DNA of 64,000 nucleotides from Linanthus parryae (taxonomy: Eukaryota; Streptophyta; Magnoliopsida; Ericales; Polemoniaceae). Of the stretch, positions 21,755 through 34,199 are shown piece after piece; positions within the stretch are counted from its first letter, which is position 1; the number at the start of each line of letters is the position of its first letter. The stretch spans positions 33,841,001-33,905,000 of the forward strand of contig JALGPY010000001.1 in the NCBI GenBank assembly GCA_023055425.1. Direction: 5' to 3'. Below the pieces are notes generated by a model. It was not told the DNA's origin. It made no database searches and saw only the letters and a program-made list of their open reading frames with translations. The position numbers were made by a program, and so were the translations under genes.

Positions 21755-24700
21755 CTTGTAGAGTTTGTCGCCTCCAGGATAGACATAATAAGGCGTGTTG
21801 TGCGCTTCGCGCATTATCTTTTCTTTGGTTTCTGCGCATTTTTGCGGTACATTCCGTCCTCGTGAATCTTGAAGTCTTTGGCTTCTCCTTCTGCAATCTT
21901 CTTCCTGATCCTTTCGAGCTTTACGTCTCCAGCTTGATTGCTTCTTATTTCCTCAAAGAAGTCTGGTACAACTGTCATGCTTCCAAGTAGGCCCTGCACT
22001 GTTCCTTGTTCTACCACTTCAATTTCGAGATTCTCGAACTCGCGGCATAGCCATCTTGAAAGGCTAACATGGTATTCACCGCATGGCTCGACTTCCGACT
22101 TAACGTATCGGCGACCACATTTGCCTTTCCTTCGTGGTATTGAATATGAAAGTCATAATCCTTGATAATCTCTAGTCATCTTCGTTGTCTGTTGTTCAGC
22201 TCCTTCTGGGTGAAGATATACTTGAGACTTCTATGGTCCGTGTAGAGCTTGCAAACAGCCCCGTACAGATGATGTCTCCATATCTTTAGCGCGAAAACTA
22301 TTGCTGCTAACTCCAAGTCATGTGTGGCATAGTTCTCCTCGTGGGTTTCCAATTGCCTTGAGGCATAGGCAATTACCATTCTGTCTTGCATAAGCACGCA
22401 CCCTAGACCTTTCTTCGATGCATCGCTGTGTACTTCAAACTCGCCAGAGTTGTTTGGTAGAGCCAGCACTGGTGCCGTAGTCAGCTTCTACTTTAGAGTC
22501 TGAAATGCTTCTTCACAGCTGTCGTCCCACTGATACTTCACTGCTTTCTTCGTTAGCGTAGTCAGTGGTCTGGCAATCTTGGAGAAGTCCTTCACAAAGC
22601 GCCTATAGTAACCTGCTAAGCCAAGGAAACTCCTTATTTCAGACACATTCTTCGGTGTTGGCCAAGCCTTAACTGCTGATATCTTTCATGGGTCCACTGC
22701 TATCCCTCCTTTGAAATGATGTGACCCAAGAATGGAACACGATCCAACCATAACTCGCATTTAGACAGCTTGGCATACAATTGTTCTTGCCTCAGAGTCT
22801 GCAACACTTCTCTAAGATGTTCTTCGTGGTCCTCATTGCTTTTCGAGTACACAAGGATGTCATTGATAAAGACCACTACGAATCGATCCAGAAATAGCCT
22901 CATCACCCGGTTCATCAGGTCCATAAATACTGCAGGTGCATTGGTCAGACCAAATGGCATCACTGTGAACTCATAATGGCCATATCCGGTTCTGAAGGCA
23001 GTCTTCGGAATATCCTTTTCGGCTACCCGAAGCTGATGATATCCTGACCTCAAATCAATCCTGATGAAAACACTGGCCCCTTGTAGTTGATCGAACAGAT
23101 CATAAATCAGTGGTAGAAGATACTTGTTCTTGATGGTTACGCAGTTTAATTCTCGATAGTCGATGCATAGCCTCAGGCTCCCATCTTTCTTCTTCACGAA
23201 TAGCACTGGTGCTCCCCAGGGTGACACACTTGGTCGTATGTACCCTTTCTGTAGGAGTTCTTGCAGTTGATCCTTGAGCTCCTTTAATTCTGCTGGTGCC
23301 ATCCGATACGGTGCCTTCGAGATAGGAGCGGTTCCAGTTGCTAAGTCTAGGGTAAACTCCACTTCTCGTTTGGGTGGCATCCCTGGAATCTCGTCTGGAA
23401 ATACATCGGGATATTCCCTTACGACATGTATCTCCTCGAGTAGATTTTCCTTCTTGGACACGTCCTGGATGTAGCACAGGTAAGCAGGGTTCCCCTTCCT
23501 CACTTGATTGACTATAGTCAAGGCTGACACTAGTCTGATGCGAGGTTCCCTTATGATACCACGATAGGTAATCTTCTCCCCTTTGGGTCCTTTCAACCGA
23601 ACTTTATGATCGTAGCAGTCAATAACTGCTCGATACATCGCGAGTCAATCCATCCCCAGAATAACATCTATACCCCCAAGGTCAAACTTTATCAGGTTGA
23701 CTGGTAGGGTACTTGATAGGATTTTTAGTTCAACACCTTCAAACATGGTGTCACATACTGTTATTTGGCCGGTTGGGGTTGCTACGGGAATGGATATGGT
23801 AGATGACTTACTCAAACCCAGTTTATCAACAAATGATGATGATATGAACGAGTAAGATGCACCAGAATCAAATAATACAAATGCTGGTTGCTCGTGGATA
23901 AGAAATGTACAAGTGACGACTCCATGAGCAGCTTTTGCCTCGGTCTTTGTTATGACAGCAATCCTTCCGACATTGGCATTCTGGTTCCCAGCTCCTCCTG
24001 TTGCATTGTTGTTGACCGCAGCTCCAGCATTGTTGTTGCGGTTCTGGCCTCCAGTCTGTCTGGCATTCCCCTGGTTGTAGTTTGGCTGCCTTCCATAGCC
24101 ATTACTTCCATTGTTCTGATGGTTGCCAAAGTTCCCATACCCAATCTGCAAGTAAGCTGGCTGTTGGTTCCCATACTGCTGGTTGTGCCAAAAATTGTTC
24201 CCGTTTTGCTGATGATTCCCCCGATAGTTGTTTTGTTGCAGCCTCTGAAAGTTTCCTCCTTGATTCACTTGTTGGTTCCCTGCTGGTGGTGATCGTCATT
24301 CATAGGCGTGATGTCCCCTCTTACCACAATTGTTGCAAGTGACTGGAATTCCGTCACAATCTTTTCCTGGGTGATTTTGTGGGCACTTCTTACAGAAATA
24401 GCGGCGTACTTTATGACCTCCGAGGTTCTTTTGGTCGCCTCGATACTGTCCCTAGTTACTTCCTCCATTTTTAGGCTTGGGCCTTTGGTTTCCCTTTGCA
24501 AAGTTGTTGTGACTTCCTCCTGCCTCCTCTAGCTTGCGTTTCTTGCGTCTTTCCTCTTGGACTTCTTGGACTCGCCATATATCAGCGGTTGGATAAGTCT
24601 ATCATAGACTTCATGAAGGGTTGGATAAGTCCTACTCAGCAGTGACGTCTGCAGCCGCTCGTGCAATCCAGAGATGAATTTTGAAACTTTGGACTCTTCG

Positions 24701-25224
24701 TCGGGAATCGTGTTACCCGCAAACCGCATCAGTTCTGTAAATTTCCGGAAATACTCAGTTACCGAGTCGTTTCCTTGCTCCAAGTTCTGAAATTCTTGTT
24801 GCTTGCTCCTTTTCACATGACAAGGATAAAAGCGGGATCTGAGAGCAGTCTGGAGGGATTCCCAATTGAAGTTGGGCTGAGCCAAGAGGGTTTCTCGAGC
24901 ATTCCTCCACCAGAGATTCGCCTCACTCTTCAGATAAAACACCGCATAGTTGACCTTTCGATCCTCAAGGCATTCCACATTCTCAAGGATCTTGTCCATC
25001 TCCATGATCCAGTCTTCCAGCTCAACGGGATCTTCGTTTCCAGCGAAACTCGGTGGCTTCATGTCTGCCACTTGTTTGGCCCAGTTAACTCATGTCCGAG
25101 CTCCATTGCCCATCATTTGAGCCATTTGAGAAAAGAATTGCTCCATGTTGTTGTTGTTGTTGTTTTCTGCCATCTGTTCTTGCCGGACTCTCCTGGTGTA
25201 GTAGCGTAGTTGTCTATCAGTCAT
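21755..25224 (-). pseudogene. Gypsy C gag-pol, decayed and truncated
   Basis: The ATG at 25224 aligns with the element B start (ATG ACT GAT AGA). Gag follows (about 25071-24529), then the zinc-knuckle region, protease (LFDSGAS, about 23870), reverse transcriptase (DDILVYS, about 22860) and RNase H (about 22470-22176). Integrase stops at 21755 within the zinc region (PGGDKLYK). Breaks include TGG to TGA in the protease region at about 23645, a stop near 24455 in the gag linker, and further frame interruptions at 22470-22700 and 22017-22176. In reverse transcriptase the motif reads FINDILVYS, losing an aspartate of the catalytic triad. It cannot encode working enzymes. Confidence 0.88.
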
Positions 25225-25610
25225 ATTCCTACACTATCACCTATTGTATCATTTCTTAATATATTATTGGCTCGAAACATAAATCACCTTATAAAATACA
25301 TGCTTAACAGCTCATGTAACACGTGTATCACACTTAAATACCATCTACCACATAAGAATCAAGACATGCAGCATTTAACAATTCGTAATCATGCTTACTT
25401 CCATAAAATTTCTCACAACTAATGTCTCCAAGTACTGTCAAGCACATAACGTGTCTCGTGACTAACAAAAAGGATGTGGGTGGGTGGAACCAATAAGACC
25501 AGAACTTAGACTACCCATAACCCAATCGGCTTGTCCAATTTTAATTATATTTTTCCTAGTTTCATTTTAAGGTTGCCCTACAGGTTTTTAATTTCCCTTT
25601 TTGGACAGCC

Positions 25611-25623
25611 CGCTCTGATACCA
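25611..25623 (-). other. Gypsy C primer-binding site
   Basis: In element sense this is TGGTATCAGAGCG, next to the LTR end at 25626. It fixes the orientation of C as minus strand. Confidence 0.85.
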
Positions 25624-27354
25624 CCTATAACACCCCTTGATCCCCAAGCTTTCCGTTCCGGACCGGAGAGCCTAGGAGGGTGCTACTCATAATGAAATGG
25701 CGGAAACCGAGAACATCACTGCCATATTTATATATTACATGTGCCAACAGTCTTACACATTATCTTAAAATATTATTACACAAAAGATGCGCACCGTCTA
25801 AGATTCCAACTTACTACAAGTATAGTTACTAGGTGAGACCGCATTCCCCCAGTCAAGCCAAGCCGTCTTCGTCAAGACCTGCGATGGGAATAAAACAGGA
25901 ACCGCAGTTTTTCTAAAGTCAGCAATGAAATACTGAGTAAGTAATCACCCAAACTTGTAAACAGATTATGAAGTATACATTTCATTTGCAAACAATCATA
26001 GAGGAGTGAATCGTAACCAAATATGAAATATTGAAAAGAAATGGACTCTGACGTTACATAAATTCCTTGCTTTTTACCTTGCATCTCAATCTTCTTCTTT
26101 ATCTCAAACGGGGAATATTATTTCCAATCTATCTCTTATGTTCTTTCTTTAAGAATGCCATATTCTCAACTTGTTGATACGGGGAAGAACTATCCTTTCA
26201 CTAGCTACCATGACCATAAGTGCCGACACCCCCCTAAGACTGCTCGCGGCCAGAGAGGTAAGTACATGGAGACACCCGGCAGGTCGCGACCGGGTTTAAA
26301 ATATACGGGCCGAGTGACTATAGTCAACATCGATAATAAAGTTCCCCGCACAACTCTTTCCACTTTACATCATTAATGGATTACTATTCTCGTGTGACAT
26401 TCGCAAAACATTCAACTCAAAACATAATCAATCTCAAATACATCATGTAAGTCATAAAACACATTTTTGAGACAAATATAAAATCACATTTTGACACGGA
26501 AGAAGCTAGGCACGCTAGACTTGGCATGATTACTCACCTCAATAACACGGCAAATAGCACGTAAGCTCTTACGGGTAGACGTAGCTCTCGTCTACAAATT
26601 CGTCACCTACACATTTATAATTTCTAATTAATCGAGAGTCTTACTATCACGTAATATGCAAGTCACGACTTTAGAAAGTCTAATTTTATTTAATACGACG
26701 TCTAAATCTTTCTTTGTTGTTATATTGGTCAAGATGGTGCTAGTTTACAATCATCATATCACCAAGTTATAATTATCTAATTTTACTATTAAATTTTATA
26801 AATACTACACTTGTATTTTAAATAGTGAGAAAATAAAATATTTACTTTTAGAATTTCCCTAAGTATAAACTCTTTCAATAGGAAAATATTAGCTTAGCCT
26901 TCATTGTAAAGAGCCACATTTTATTCTTAATATTGTAACAATTATATTTAACTCTTCTAGAATAAATTATTTATAAAAACGAAATTGTTAGTTTAGCAAA
27001 ATTTATTATTGGATGTAGACTCTTAATAAAAATACTATACACTAACTCATTTAGGAGATGATACCTTAAAAATACATATATATATATATATTGGGAAAAT
27101 AATTATTATTTAATATATATTTATAAGTATGAGAAATAATTATTTTTAATATAGTGAAAGGTAAAACATTAAGTCAAAAATCTTTTCATAAACTTATTTT
27201 ATTCTAAAGATAATATTTAGACAAGCAATTTATTTAGAATGTCAATTTACAATACTTTGAGTTTAGCTAGTTAACAAAACGATATTGATTATCGAATAAG
27301 TAGGCATAGTATATTAAACGTCTCTAGTTTACTTTGTAAAATTTTACTACTCAA

Positions 27355-27531
<177 letters not shown>

Positions 27532-28356
27532 TTCATACTTAAATAAAATTCAGAAATTAATTTAATTCCAAATCATCTTTATTAACTTCATATGTATATG
27601 TGTGTGTGTGTGTAAATACTTATATATTTATGTAAATACCTTTTCCTCAAAAGACAACATAACCCCCCTCCTACTAACATAACAGTTTCAGATGTCATAA
27701 TACATACCCTTAGCTTTTATTAAAGTACAACCCTTCTCATAACTATAAACAGTTCTGGTGAATGACAGATTATACCCCCGAGTTGTAAGAAAGACACTTT
27801 CACCCCCTATACGTAAACTATCAAGTCGATCAGTACAAGCATGGATTCAAGGCTCAATTAGCGATTTTGATTGCATAAAACGACTAATTAGAGGATTTAG
27901 AGTGTACCCGTACCAAAAATCGCTGAAAACGGTCAAGAATTGCGTCGGTTCGAGGTCGCCGTCGAGGTCGACGGAGATGGTGGTCGACCGGGGCTTTTTC
28001 GGTCACTTCTGGGTGCGGGTTAGTCCTCCTATACACCAGTCGGAGTCTAGATAGAGATAAGGAGGTGGGTGGCCCTGTTTTGACCGAGCCAAGCTCGTCG
28101 CAGGAAGAAATGGCGGACGGCGGCGACGGTGGCTTCGTTACCCACTGCTGCTGCCTCCTTGATGTTTCTGGAGCCCTTTTTGGGATTTCTAGAGAGTGGG
28201 GAGGGAGAAGAGAGGCTGGAGGATAGAGATAGCATGTGGTGGAGGCGCGGTGTTTCCGTCGCCCTTTTTCCGGCGGCGATGGCGGCGTGGCCCTCGGCCA
28301 CAGCAGCTGCTGCTGGCTCTCTTTCTGTTCGACCGAGGGAGGGAGGCAGAGACGGG

Positions 28357-28362
<6 letters not shown>

Positions 28363-28421
<59 letters not shown>
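28363..28421. repeat. (GA)n microsatellite in gypsy C LTR
   Basis: About 29 uninterrupted GA units. The other LTRs have a short, interrupted CT-rich stretch here. Open frames crossing it (for example poly-Ser/Leu or Arg/Glu) are artefacts. Confidence 0.95.
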
Positions 28422-28428
<7 letters not shown>

Positions 28429-28810
28429 GGGTTGGTGGTGGCGGCGTTGGTGCCGGTGGTGTTGGTCGGGAGAAAAGAAGGAGCAGAAGTTTAAGAAGAA
28501 GGGAAGAAGAAGAACAAGACAAAAGTCTTGTAATTTACAACTTCTCTTGTTATTTGGGACACTTGGCGTGTGAGTGGGAGAAAAATTTCTCCGTTGTTCT
28601 TTTTTTTTGTATTATTTTATTATCTTTTACTAAATTACTCACTAGGTTGTAGGGCTTCTTCAAATTACAATCACCACCCCCTAATTAACTAGCAAATACT
28701 TCTTGGTAATTTCAACTACCTCCCCTCTTACTAAATAACTTAGAAAATTAACTTATAACTTTACGAAAAGTTATCAATTACTCTTATACTATGTAAAACG
28801 GGGTATTACA

Positions 28811-29769
28811 TTGTATTTGAAACTTTTGCTGCAAATTAAAGAACAAACAGACACATGTAACCTTGAACCCCAATTTAATTGAAACACATCACATAAGAAC
28901 AAAAGCAATAGGAAAAAGATCATAAATTTTTCAAAATTCAACTGTAGGAGGAAGGTATAAACCTCGGCCGTAGCTAATTGGATGGGAGGAAGGGGGCTAT
29001 AAGATGGAGACTCCGACAAAGATGTCGGCACAAGTCTCCCGATCTGGACATGCACCACTGCAGGAGAAAGGTAGAAACCTTGGTCGTAGCTAATCGTCCG
29101 ACACAGAGCTCCGCCACCACCATAGTCCTCGCCCTCTCTCTACGCCCCCAAATCGATAGTTCCAGCTCTCTTGTCTCTCTTGGGAACAACCAAAAGAATT
29201 GTCAACAGCTTCTATCCGTCTGAGGAGCGAGAGAGGCTGTCAGCAAAGACCAATCCACCTTCCAAGAGCTTCTGGTGGAAGCTACGTGGAAAAGACACTT
29301 TCACCCCTGAGGTTACACTACAAAAAGAAGAAATTACGAAAAAACCAAGTGAATGCTGGAACATGTCAGGTCGCGAGACGGAGGGCTGAAAAGAGAATCT
29401 AGACCCCCCTATTCTCTTTCAATCAAAATGTGACACCTGTCCTCCCAGCCAAAGTCTTTCTTTTATATAAGGTAGTAGGATTATGCCATAAGATTGCGAT
29501 GTCACAACTTTCCCATTCATGCCATGACTCCGAAAAGTTGCGAGTACACATTGCATAAGTGTCACGCTCTCATCCCAGTCAGAATCAGAATTCGAATGGG
29601 CCTACGGAACTATAGCCTCACATTCATGGATGAATTTTAGCTATTCGGCGACAATTTTGAAGACTCCCCCCCCCCCCATAACTTGGGGGAGGGGGTGTTG
29701 ATTCGTAGCAAAAACACAAACTTAGTGCTGAAAAGGGGATAAGTGCCACTCCTTGGCGGTTACAGGGGG
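28811..29769. other. Unassigned DNA between elements C and D
   Basis: No gene recognised. It holds an imperfect direct repeat of about 45 bases (28938-28982 and 29049-29095, sharing GTAGCTAAT and AGGTATAAACC/AGGTAGAAACC). It also has a run of about 14 C at 29667-29680. A TATA-like TTTATATAAGG lies at 29461. Plus-strand frames of 60-80 residues exist but have no domain I recognise. Confidence 0.5.
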
Positions 29770-32110
29770 TGTAACACTCCCAAATGGCCCAAGCCAGAGA
29801 CCCGGGGATGTCACTCCGTACCCGAGAGGAGCCCGGATACAAGGAGATTTTATAACACGATTCGCAAGCACAAACATCCACAATAATAAATTAAATCCAA
29901 TTAAACAATGTATTACGATAAACCTTCGTCCTAGCCACAAATTGGCAAAAACAACTAAAGTGTTTAACTACTAAAGAATTCAAATTCAAATGTAGTACTA
30001 CTGTTACTACTCCATGTGATGCGCGTCCCCTTCTATGCCAAGTAACCTCCTTCTAAACCTGTGGTGCGGAATCAAAAAGAAACACCACAGTACAAAATCA
30101 GCATTTGAAATACTGGTAAGCTAACACCCAAACATGTAAAACGATGATGGATAGTTATAAAACAATGACTCATTTATAAGTAAGAGTTTTTCGCAAACAC
30201 AACGGTAATAAAGCTGACTCTTGTATTAAAACATAAGAGTTCTCAATTCCATAATATTTCCAACCAATTTCCATAATCATTAGGAAAAATCCAAAATCCA
30301 ATGTTAACATCTTTCCGTTAACAAAAACCAAAAATCCATTATTAATTCGTTGTGACGGGGGAAACCAAACCATCTCGCAAGCATCCAAGACCTTAAGTGT
30401 CGACACCCCCCAAAGAATCTAGCGTCCAGAGGAGTGAGTACAGGGAGCTATCCGGGGACTTGCAACCGGATTAAATAAAATAAATTGAAACGGAAGACCG
30501 AGATCAAACCGTCCAATGCCAATGGTAACCATACCACAATAATAATAAATGTCCCCGCACAACTATTCCACTTTACGTATTAATGCATTATCATTAACAT
30601 GGTGATATTTTCCAAGAAAAACATTTATCAAGTAGAAATCACATATTGCATGTCACGTCACATAAACACATTTTGAGACGTAAAGAAATACAAGAATTCG
30701 TTTTGACACGAAAGAGATAAGCACACTAGGCTTGGCATATTTACTTACCTCAAAGCAAATTCCAACTATAGCACTCAACCAACGTACTCTACGTACTCGT
30801 CGTCGACGAATTCGTTACCTACACATAACAATATGCTAATCAAACCAATATTCTAGCAATATACTTGCTATACTAATTACATGCATATGATAGTCCATGG
30901 TTTAAGGTTCTAACACTTCCCCAACATCTCATTCAATTCATACTTCAAAACATAACCCAAAACTTTACTTCAAAATCCTCTAACCTAAAGCATACATAAC
31001 CTATCATAACTTCACCAATTCTATTACTCCAGTTTCCCAAACAGATCATGGTCTAAAAACAATTCCATTGGATTCAAAACGTTTGAAATAATAGGTTTAG
31101 CCTCAAACGGATCTTAATTTCGACTCCTGAGTCAAAACTTACACTAGTTTCGAGTTTCCCACTTCCTTCAAAATATCAATACGGGAATTGTCAATCTTCA
31201 TGAAACTTTTCCCCCAAGCATCTAGTTCATCATATATTCATACTAAACCTAATATAACATGATTCCCACATTCAAATCAGATTGTTATCCACCTATTATG
31301 ATCATTCAAACTCTCCAAATCATTCAATCAAACTTCTCCTTCAAACTAGGGTTTCTTCCCAACACCCAAGAACATGATAAACCCTAAAACTTGATTATCA
31401 ATCCTACGAATCCATGAACAATGATCCTAACAATAACAAACTGAAATTTAAAGATTACATGCAACATACGTGAATCACGAACAAGTGATCACTAGATCAA
31501 GAGTTCAACAAGAGAAAAGAAAAGACGAAACAAAACAACCAAACCCGCTCAAACCCGCCGCCCAAGGAGGCGGACGGAGAGAGAGACGGACGGGGATAGA
31601 GAAAAAAGAAAGAGAGAAAGGAAAAGAGAAAGAAAGAAAGAGAAAAGAGAGAGAGAGAGAGAGAAAGAGAAAGAGAGTTACCTTGCCGGAAAAGAGAGTG
31701 AGAGCGGCGGCGGCGGTGGGGCTGCCGTCGGGTAGAGGGACGAGAGAGAGTGAGAGAGGGACGGGTAGAGAGTGAGGGACGTGAGAGAGAGTTAGAGAAA
31801 AATAGGGAGAGTGAGAGTTTTATGAGAGTTGGAAATAAAATCAACTTCATAAGTAAGGAACCCTCTAGAATTAGGAAACTTTTATGTAGGAAGAAAAGTT
31901 AGGTCAAAAGACACTTATTCCCCCTTAGTTTTGCCAAAAGACAAATACCTCCCCCAAACTCAAGTAAAAGATACTAAAACCTTTGATTAAAGTCACAAAG
32001 TTCCCCCCAAACTCTCAAAGCATTATTATTAACTCTCTATAATTAAATTAACTTCCCAACACTTATAATAATATCACAAAATACCCGTAGTCACAAAACG
32101 GGGTATTTCA
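29770..32110 (-). repeat. Gypsy D 3' LTR (2341 bp)
   Basis: Terminal TG/CA are present. The ends resemble TGTAATACCCCG...TGTTACA of A/B but are diverged. It contains a GA-rich purine tract at about 31571-31700 whose translation (Arg/Glu/Lys repeats) is not a gene. It is clearly older or of a different subfamily from A/B. Confidence 0.75.
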
Positions 32111-32300
32111 TCCTTCCCTCCTTAAAGAGAACTTCGTCCTCGAAGTTTAAACAAAAACCTCCCTCCTTAATGAAAATTCTTCCTTGAAGTGTAAACTAAA
32201 TTCTCAACCTCAGTAAGGTAAGCACCTTCCCCTAATGGTACAACTACGAAATGCAACCTAAGGTCATGAATGATATGAAATATACTATAAGTAGTACTGT
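29770..32300 (-). mobile_element. Gypsy element D remnant: 3' LTR plus short internal piece
   Basis: The LTR is 29770-32110 (+ strand TGTAACACTCCC to CGGGGTATTTCA). At 32111-32145 the minus strand reads CTTCGAGGACGAAG and TTTAAGGAGGGAAGGA directly before the LTR, matching the 3' internal end and polypurine tract of the A/B family. Blocks within the LTR also align with element C, for example around 30060-30140 and 30390-30470. No pol sequence follows to the right, so the element is broken soon after. The right boundary at about 32300 is approximate. Confidence 0.75.
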
Positions 32301-32465
32301 ATTAAAGAAAAACGAAGGATTACAGGGGGGATAGTTCTTGGCCATAAAATTTCAAGGTAGAGTTTGGAGGTTGACAAAGTGAAGATTGAGGTTATCAAGC
32401 GACTGCCTTACCCTACATAAGGGTTAGCTTTTTCTATTAAATTTTCCTATACTCTTCTAATTTTA

Positions 32466-33060
32466 CACTTGCTCGCCTGATTTCATACTTCACTCGTCTA
32501 GTTCGTTTTGGCTCACTGTCTATTCTTTCACTTGCTTAGCTGATTTTACACTTGCTCGCCTGGTTTCATTTGGCTCACGCGTCCGGTTCATTTTGGCTCA
32601 CTCGACTAGTTTTTCACTTGATCGTCTAGTTTCATTTGTCTCGCTCACTCGTCTGGTTTTTAGTTGCTTGTCAGGTTTCATTTTTATCACTCGTTTGATT
32701 TTGGACCCATACTTATATCCAGACGAACAAACTAATGGCTTACTCGCATGGTTTTTCACTTGCTTGTCTGATTTCATTTGTCTCACTCGTCTGGTTCTAA
32801 ACACATACTTGTATCCAGGCGAGCAAGTTAATGGCTAACTCTTCTCCAGACGAGTATTCATAAGCTTGCTCGTCTAAATACTCGTCCACTTTGAAACCAA
32901 ACGAGTGTCCAGATGAGCAAGTTTATGACCGTTCGTTTGGATCGAGACAAGTGAGCCATTAGCTTGCTAGTATGGATATAAGTTTGGTTCACAACCGGAC
33001 GAGTATCCAGACGATTCTACTCGTCAGATCCACAAACCAGTCGGTTTCACTCGTCCCATT
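32466..33060. repeat. Degenerate minisatellite that switches orientation
   Basis: Imperfect units built on ACTCGTCTGGTTTCATTTG and CACTTGCTCGCCTG fill about 32466-32815. From about 32815 the same core appears mainly as its reverse complement (CCAGACGAG, GACGAGCAAG) up to about 33060. The frame at 32593-32838 encodes repeated Leu-Thr-Arg-Leu-Val units because of this repeat, and I do not call it a gene. Confidence 0.7.
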
Positions 33061-33827
33061 CACAGATTTGAGAGGTGTTTCACATTCTCAATTAATTCAA
33101 CTGCAAAATTAAAGTTTTTTCAAATGAATATATACCTATTTGGACGAATGCTTGGTGGAAATGGGTCTCAACAGAGGGGTGGGGAAGCGGACTGGAGTTA
33201 CCGGTGGCAACCATGGATGACAATGATGTCAAGGAGACAACCATAAGAGTGTGGAGAGAGAGAGAGGTGCATAAATATGTAGAGACGCATGCTGCGCTTT
33301 TTAGAAAGCTGATGTGTAGAAAGTATTGTGAGAAATGCTGCTGTGGAAATCTACCCGAAAAGTGTTTGGTAAATTTCGTAATTTAAGCTGTGGGAAAGTA
33401 GTTCTGACATTTTGTGTTTGTTAATTAGTGTTTTAGAGTTGCTTTTACTGTTGAAATGACAATATTAGACATGAAATAATTAATAATGTTATTACAATAA
33501 ATAAATATTGATATTTATTAACGGATAAGATTGTCAAATAATCCATCTGTCGAAAAGTAGGTCCTGCAAAACAACCCCTCTCGTGTTTTTCAAAAGCTGC
33601 TGTGAGGAAGCAACTGATTTACAGAAAGCAGGAGTTTTTTTACCAAACACATTAAAACTGTTTTTAGATTCGAAAAGCAGCGTTCTAGAATGCAGATCCA
33701 AACGGGCTCGTAAAGTTTTGAAGCGTAAGCGTTGGTTTGTGAGAACAAATGAGCTTCTGTACAACTTTGATAATTTAGGTTAAACCCGTAATTTATTTTT
33801 TATTAATTGATGCCAATAATAGTTAAT
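33061..33827. other. Intergenic DNA, no gene recognised
   Basis: AT-rich. A short frame at 33204-33386 starts MATMDDNDVKET with a reasonable ATG context but has no domain and no visible splice partners. At 33575-33730 there is an AAAAGCTGCTGTGAGGAAGC-type stretch resembling short non-autonomous transposon DNA common in plants. No ends were found. Confidence 0.4.
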
Positions 33828-34093
33828 ACCACTCAGTCCCAGCTCTTGCCCACTATCCTAAATATTTGACTTGTATATGGGTCACTTTGACCGGGTGATT
33901 TCGATACCAAAATGATGCAATTTTTTGATAATTTTTTCGCCGTGTTATAGAGCAACTTATACTCTACAACACCATGAAAAAATTATTAAAAAATTATATT
34001 ATTTTGCTATCTAAATAACCGAGTCAAAGTCGAGTCAAAGTGACTCAGTGAATAGTTGTAAGAGTCAAATTGGTGGGGGAAGAGCTGAGTGGT
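33828..34093. mobile_element. Foldback (MITE-like) element, 266 bp
   Basis: The left end reads ACCACTCAG and the right end CTGAGTGGT. The two halves are near reverse complements over about 130 bases each, sharing GTCACTTTGAC and AATTTTTTGATAATTTTTT. The transcript or single strand would fold into one long hairpin. I could not identify a clear target-site duplication, so the superfamily is unknown. Confidence 0.72.
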
Positions 34094-34160
34094 ACAAGTC
34101 AACCGAGGCTAGATTCCGAGTTCGAATTCCCCAGTCGGTTCAACATCCATTTTTTTTACA
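34066..34160 (+). other. tRNA-like pol III promoter pair, possible SINE head
   Basis: GAGCTGAGTGGTACAAG (34084 on) resembles a tRNA box A and GAGTTCGAATTCC (34121 on) resembles box B. Their spacing of about 40 bases and the following run of eight T (34148-34155) fit a tRNA-derived unit. It overlaps the right end of the foldback element. No complete tRNA fold is evident. A SINE remnant is the likeliest reading. Confidence 0.4.
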
Positions 34161-34199
34161 AACTCACCGTTTGTTCTAGTCATCGAAAGAGGGCTCAGA

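Noticed and set aside
28129..28652. Arg/Glu- and Ser/Leu-rich open frames of 120-210 codons
   Set aside because: They run through the GA microsatellite in the element C LTR. The equivalents in other LTRs are not open to the same extent.
29314..29325. CACTACAAAAAG as a CACTA transposon end
   Set aside because: No matching inverted end or 3-bp duplication was found nearby. One short match is expected by chance.
31470..31850. Arg/Lys/Glu-rich open frames in element D
   Set aside because: A product of the GA-rich purine tract in an LTR.
32593..32838. Protein with repeated LTRLV...YLYPGEQVNG units
   Set aside because: The repetition comes from the minisatellite DNA. There is no promoter or splice context, and the units are not kept in frame beyond this stretch.
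33204..33386. Small gene starting MATMDDNDVKET
   Set aside because: Sixty codons, no domain, no conserved splice sites and a GA run inside. Cannot be told from chance.
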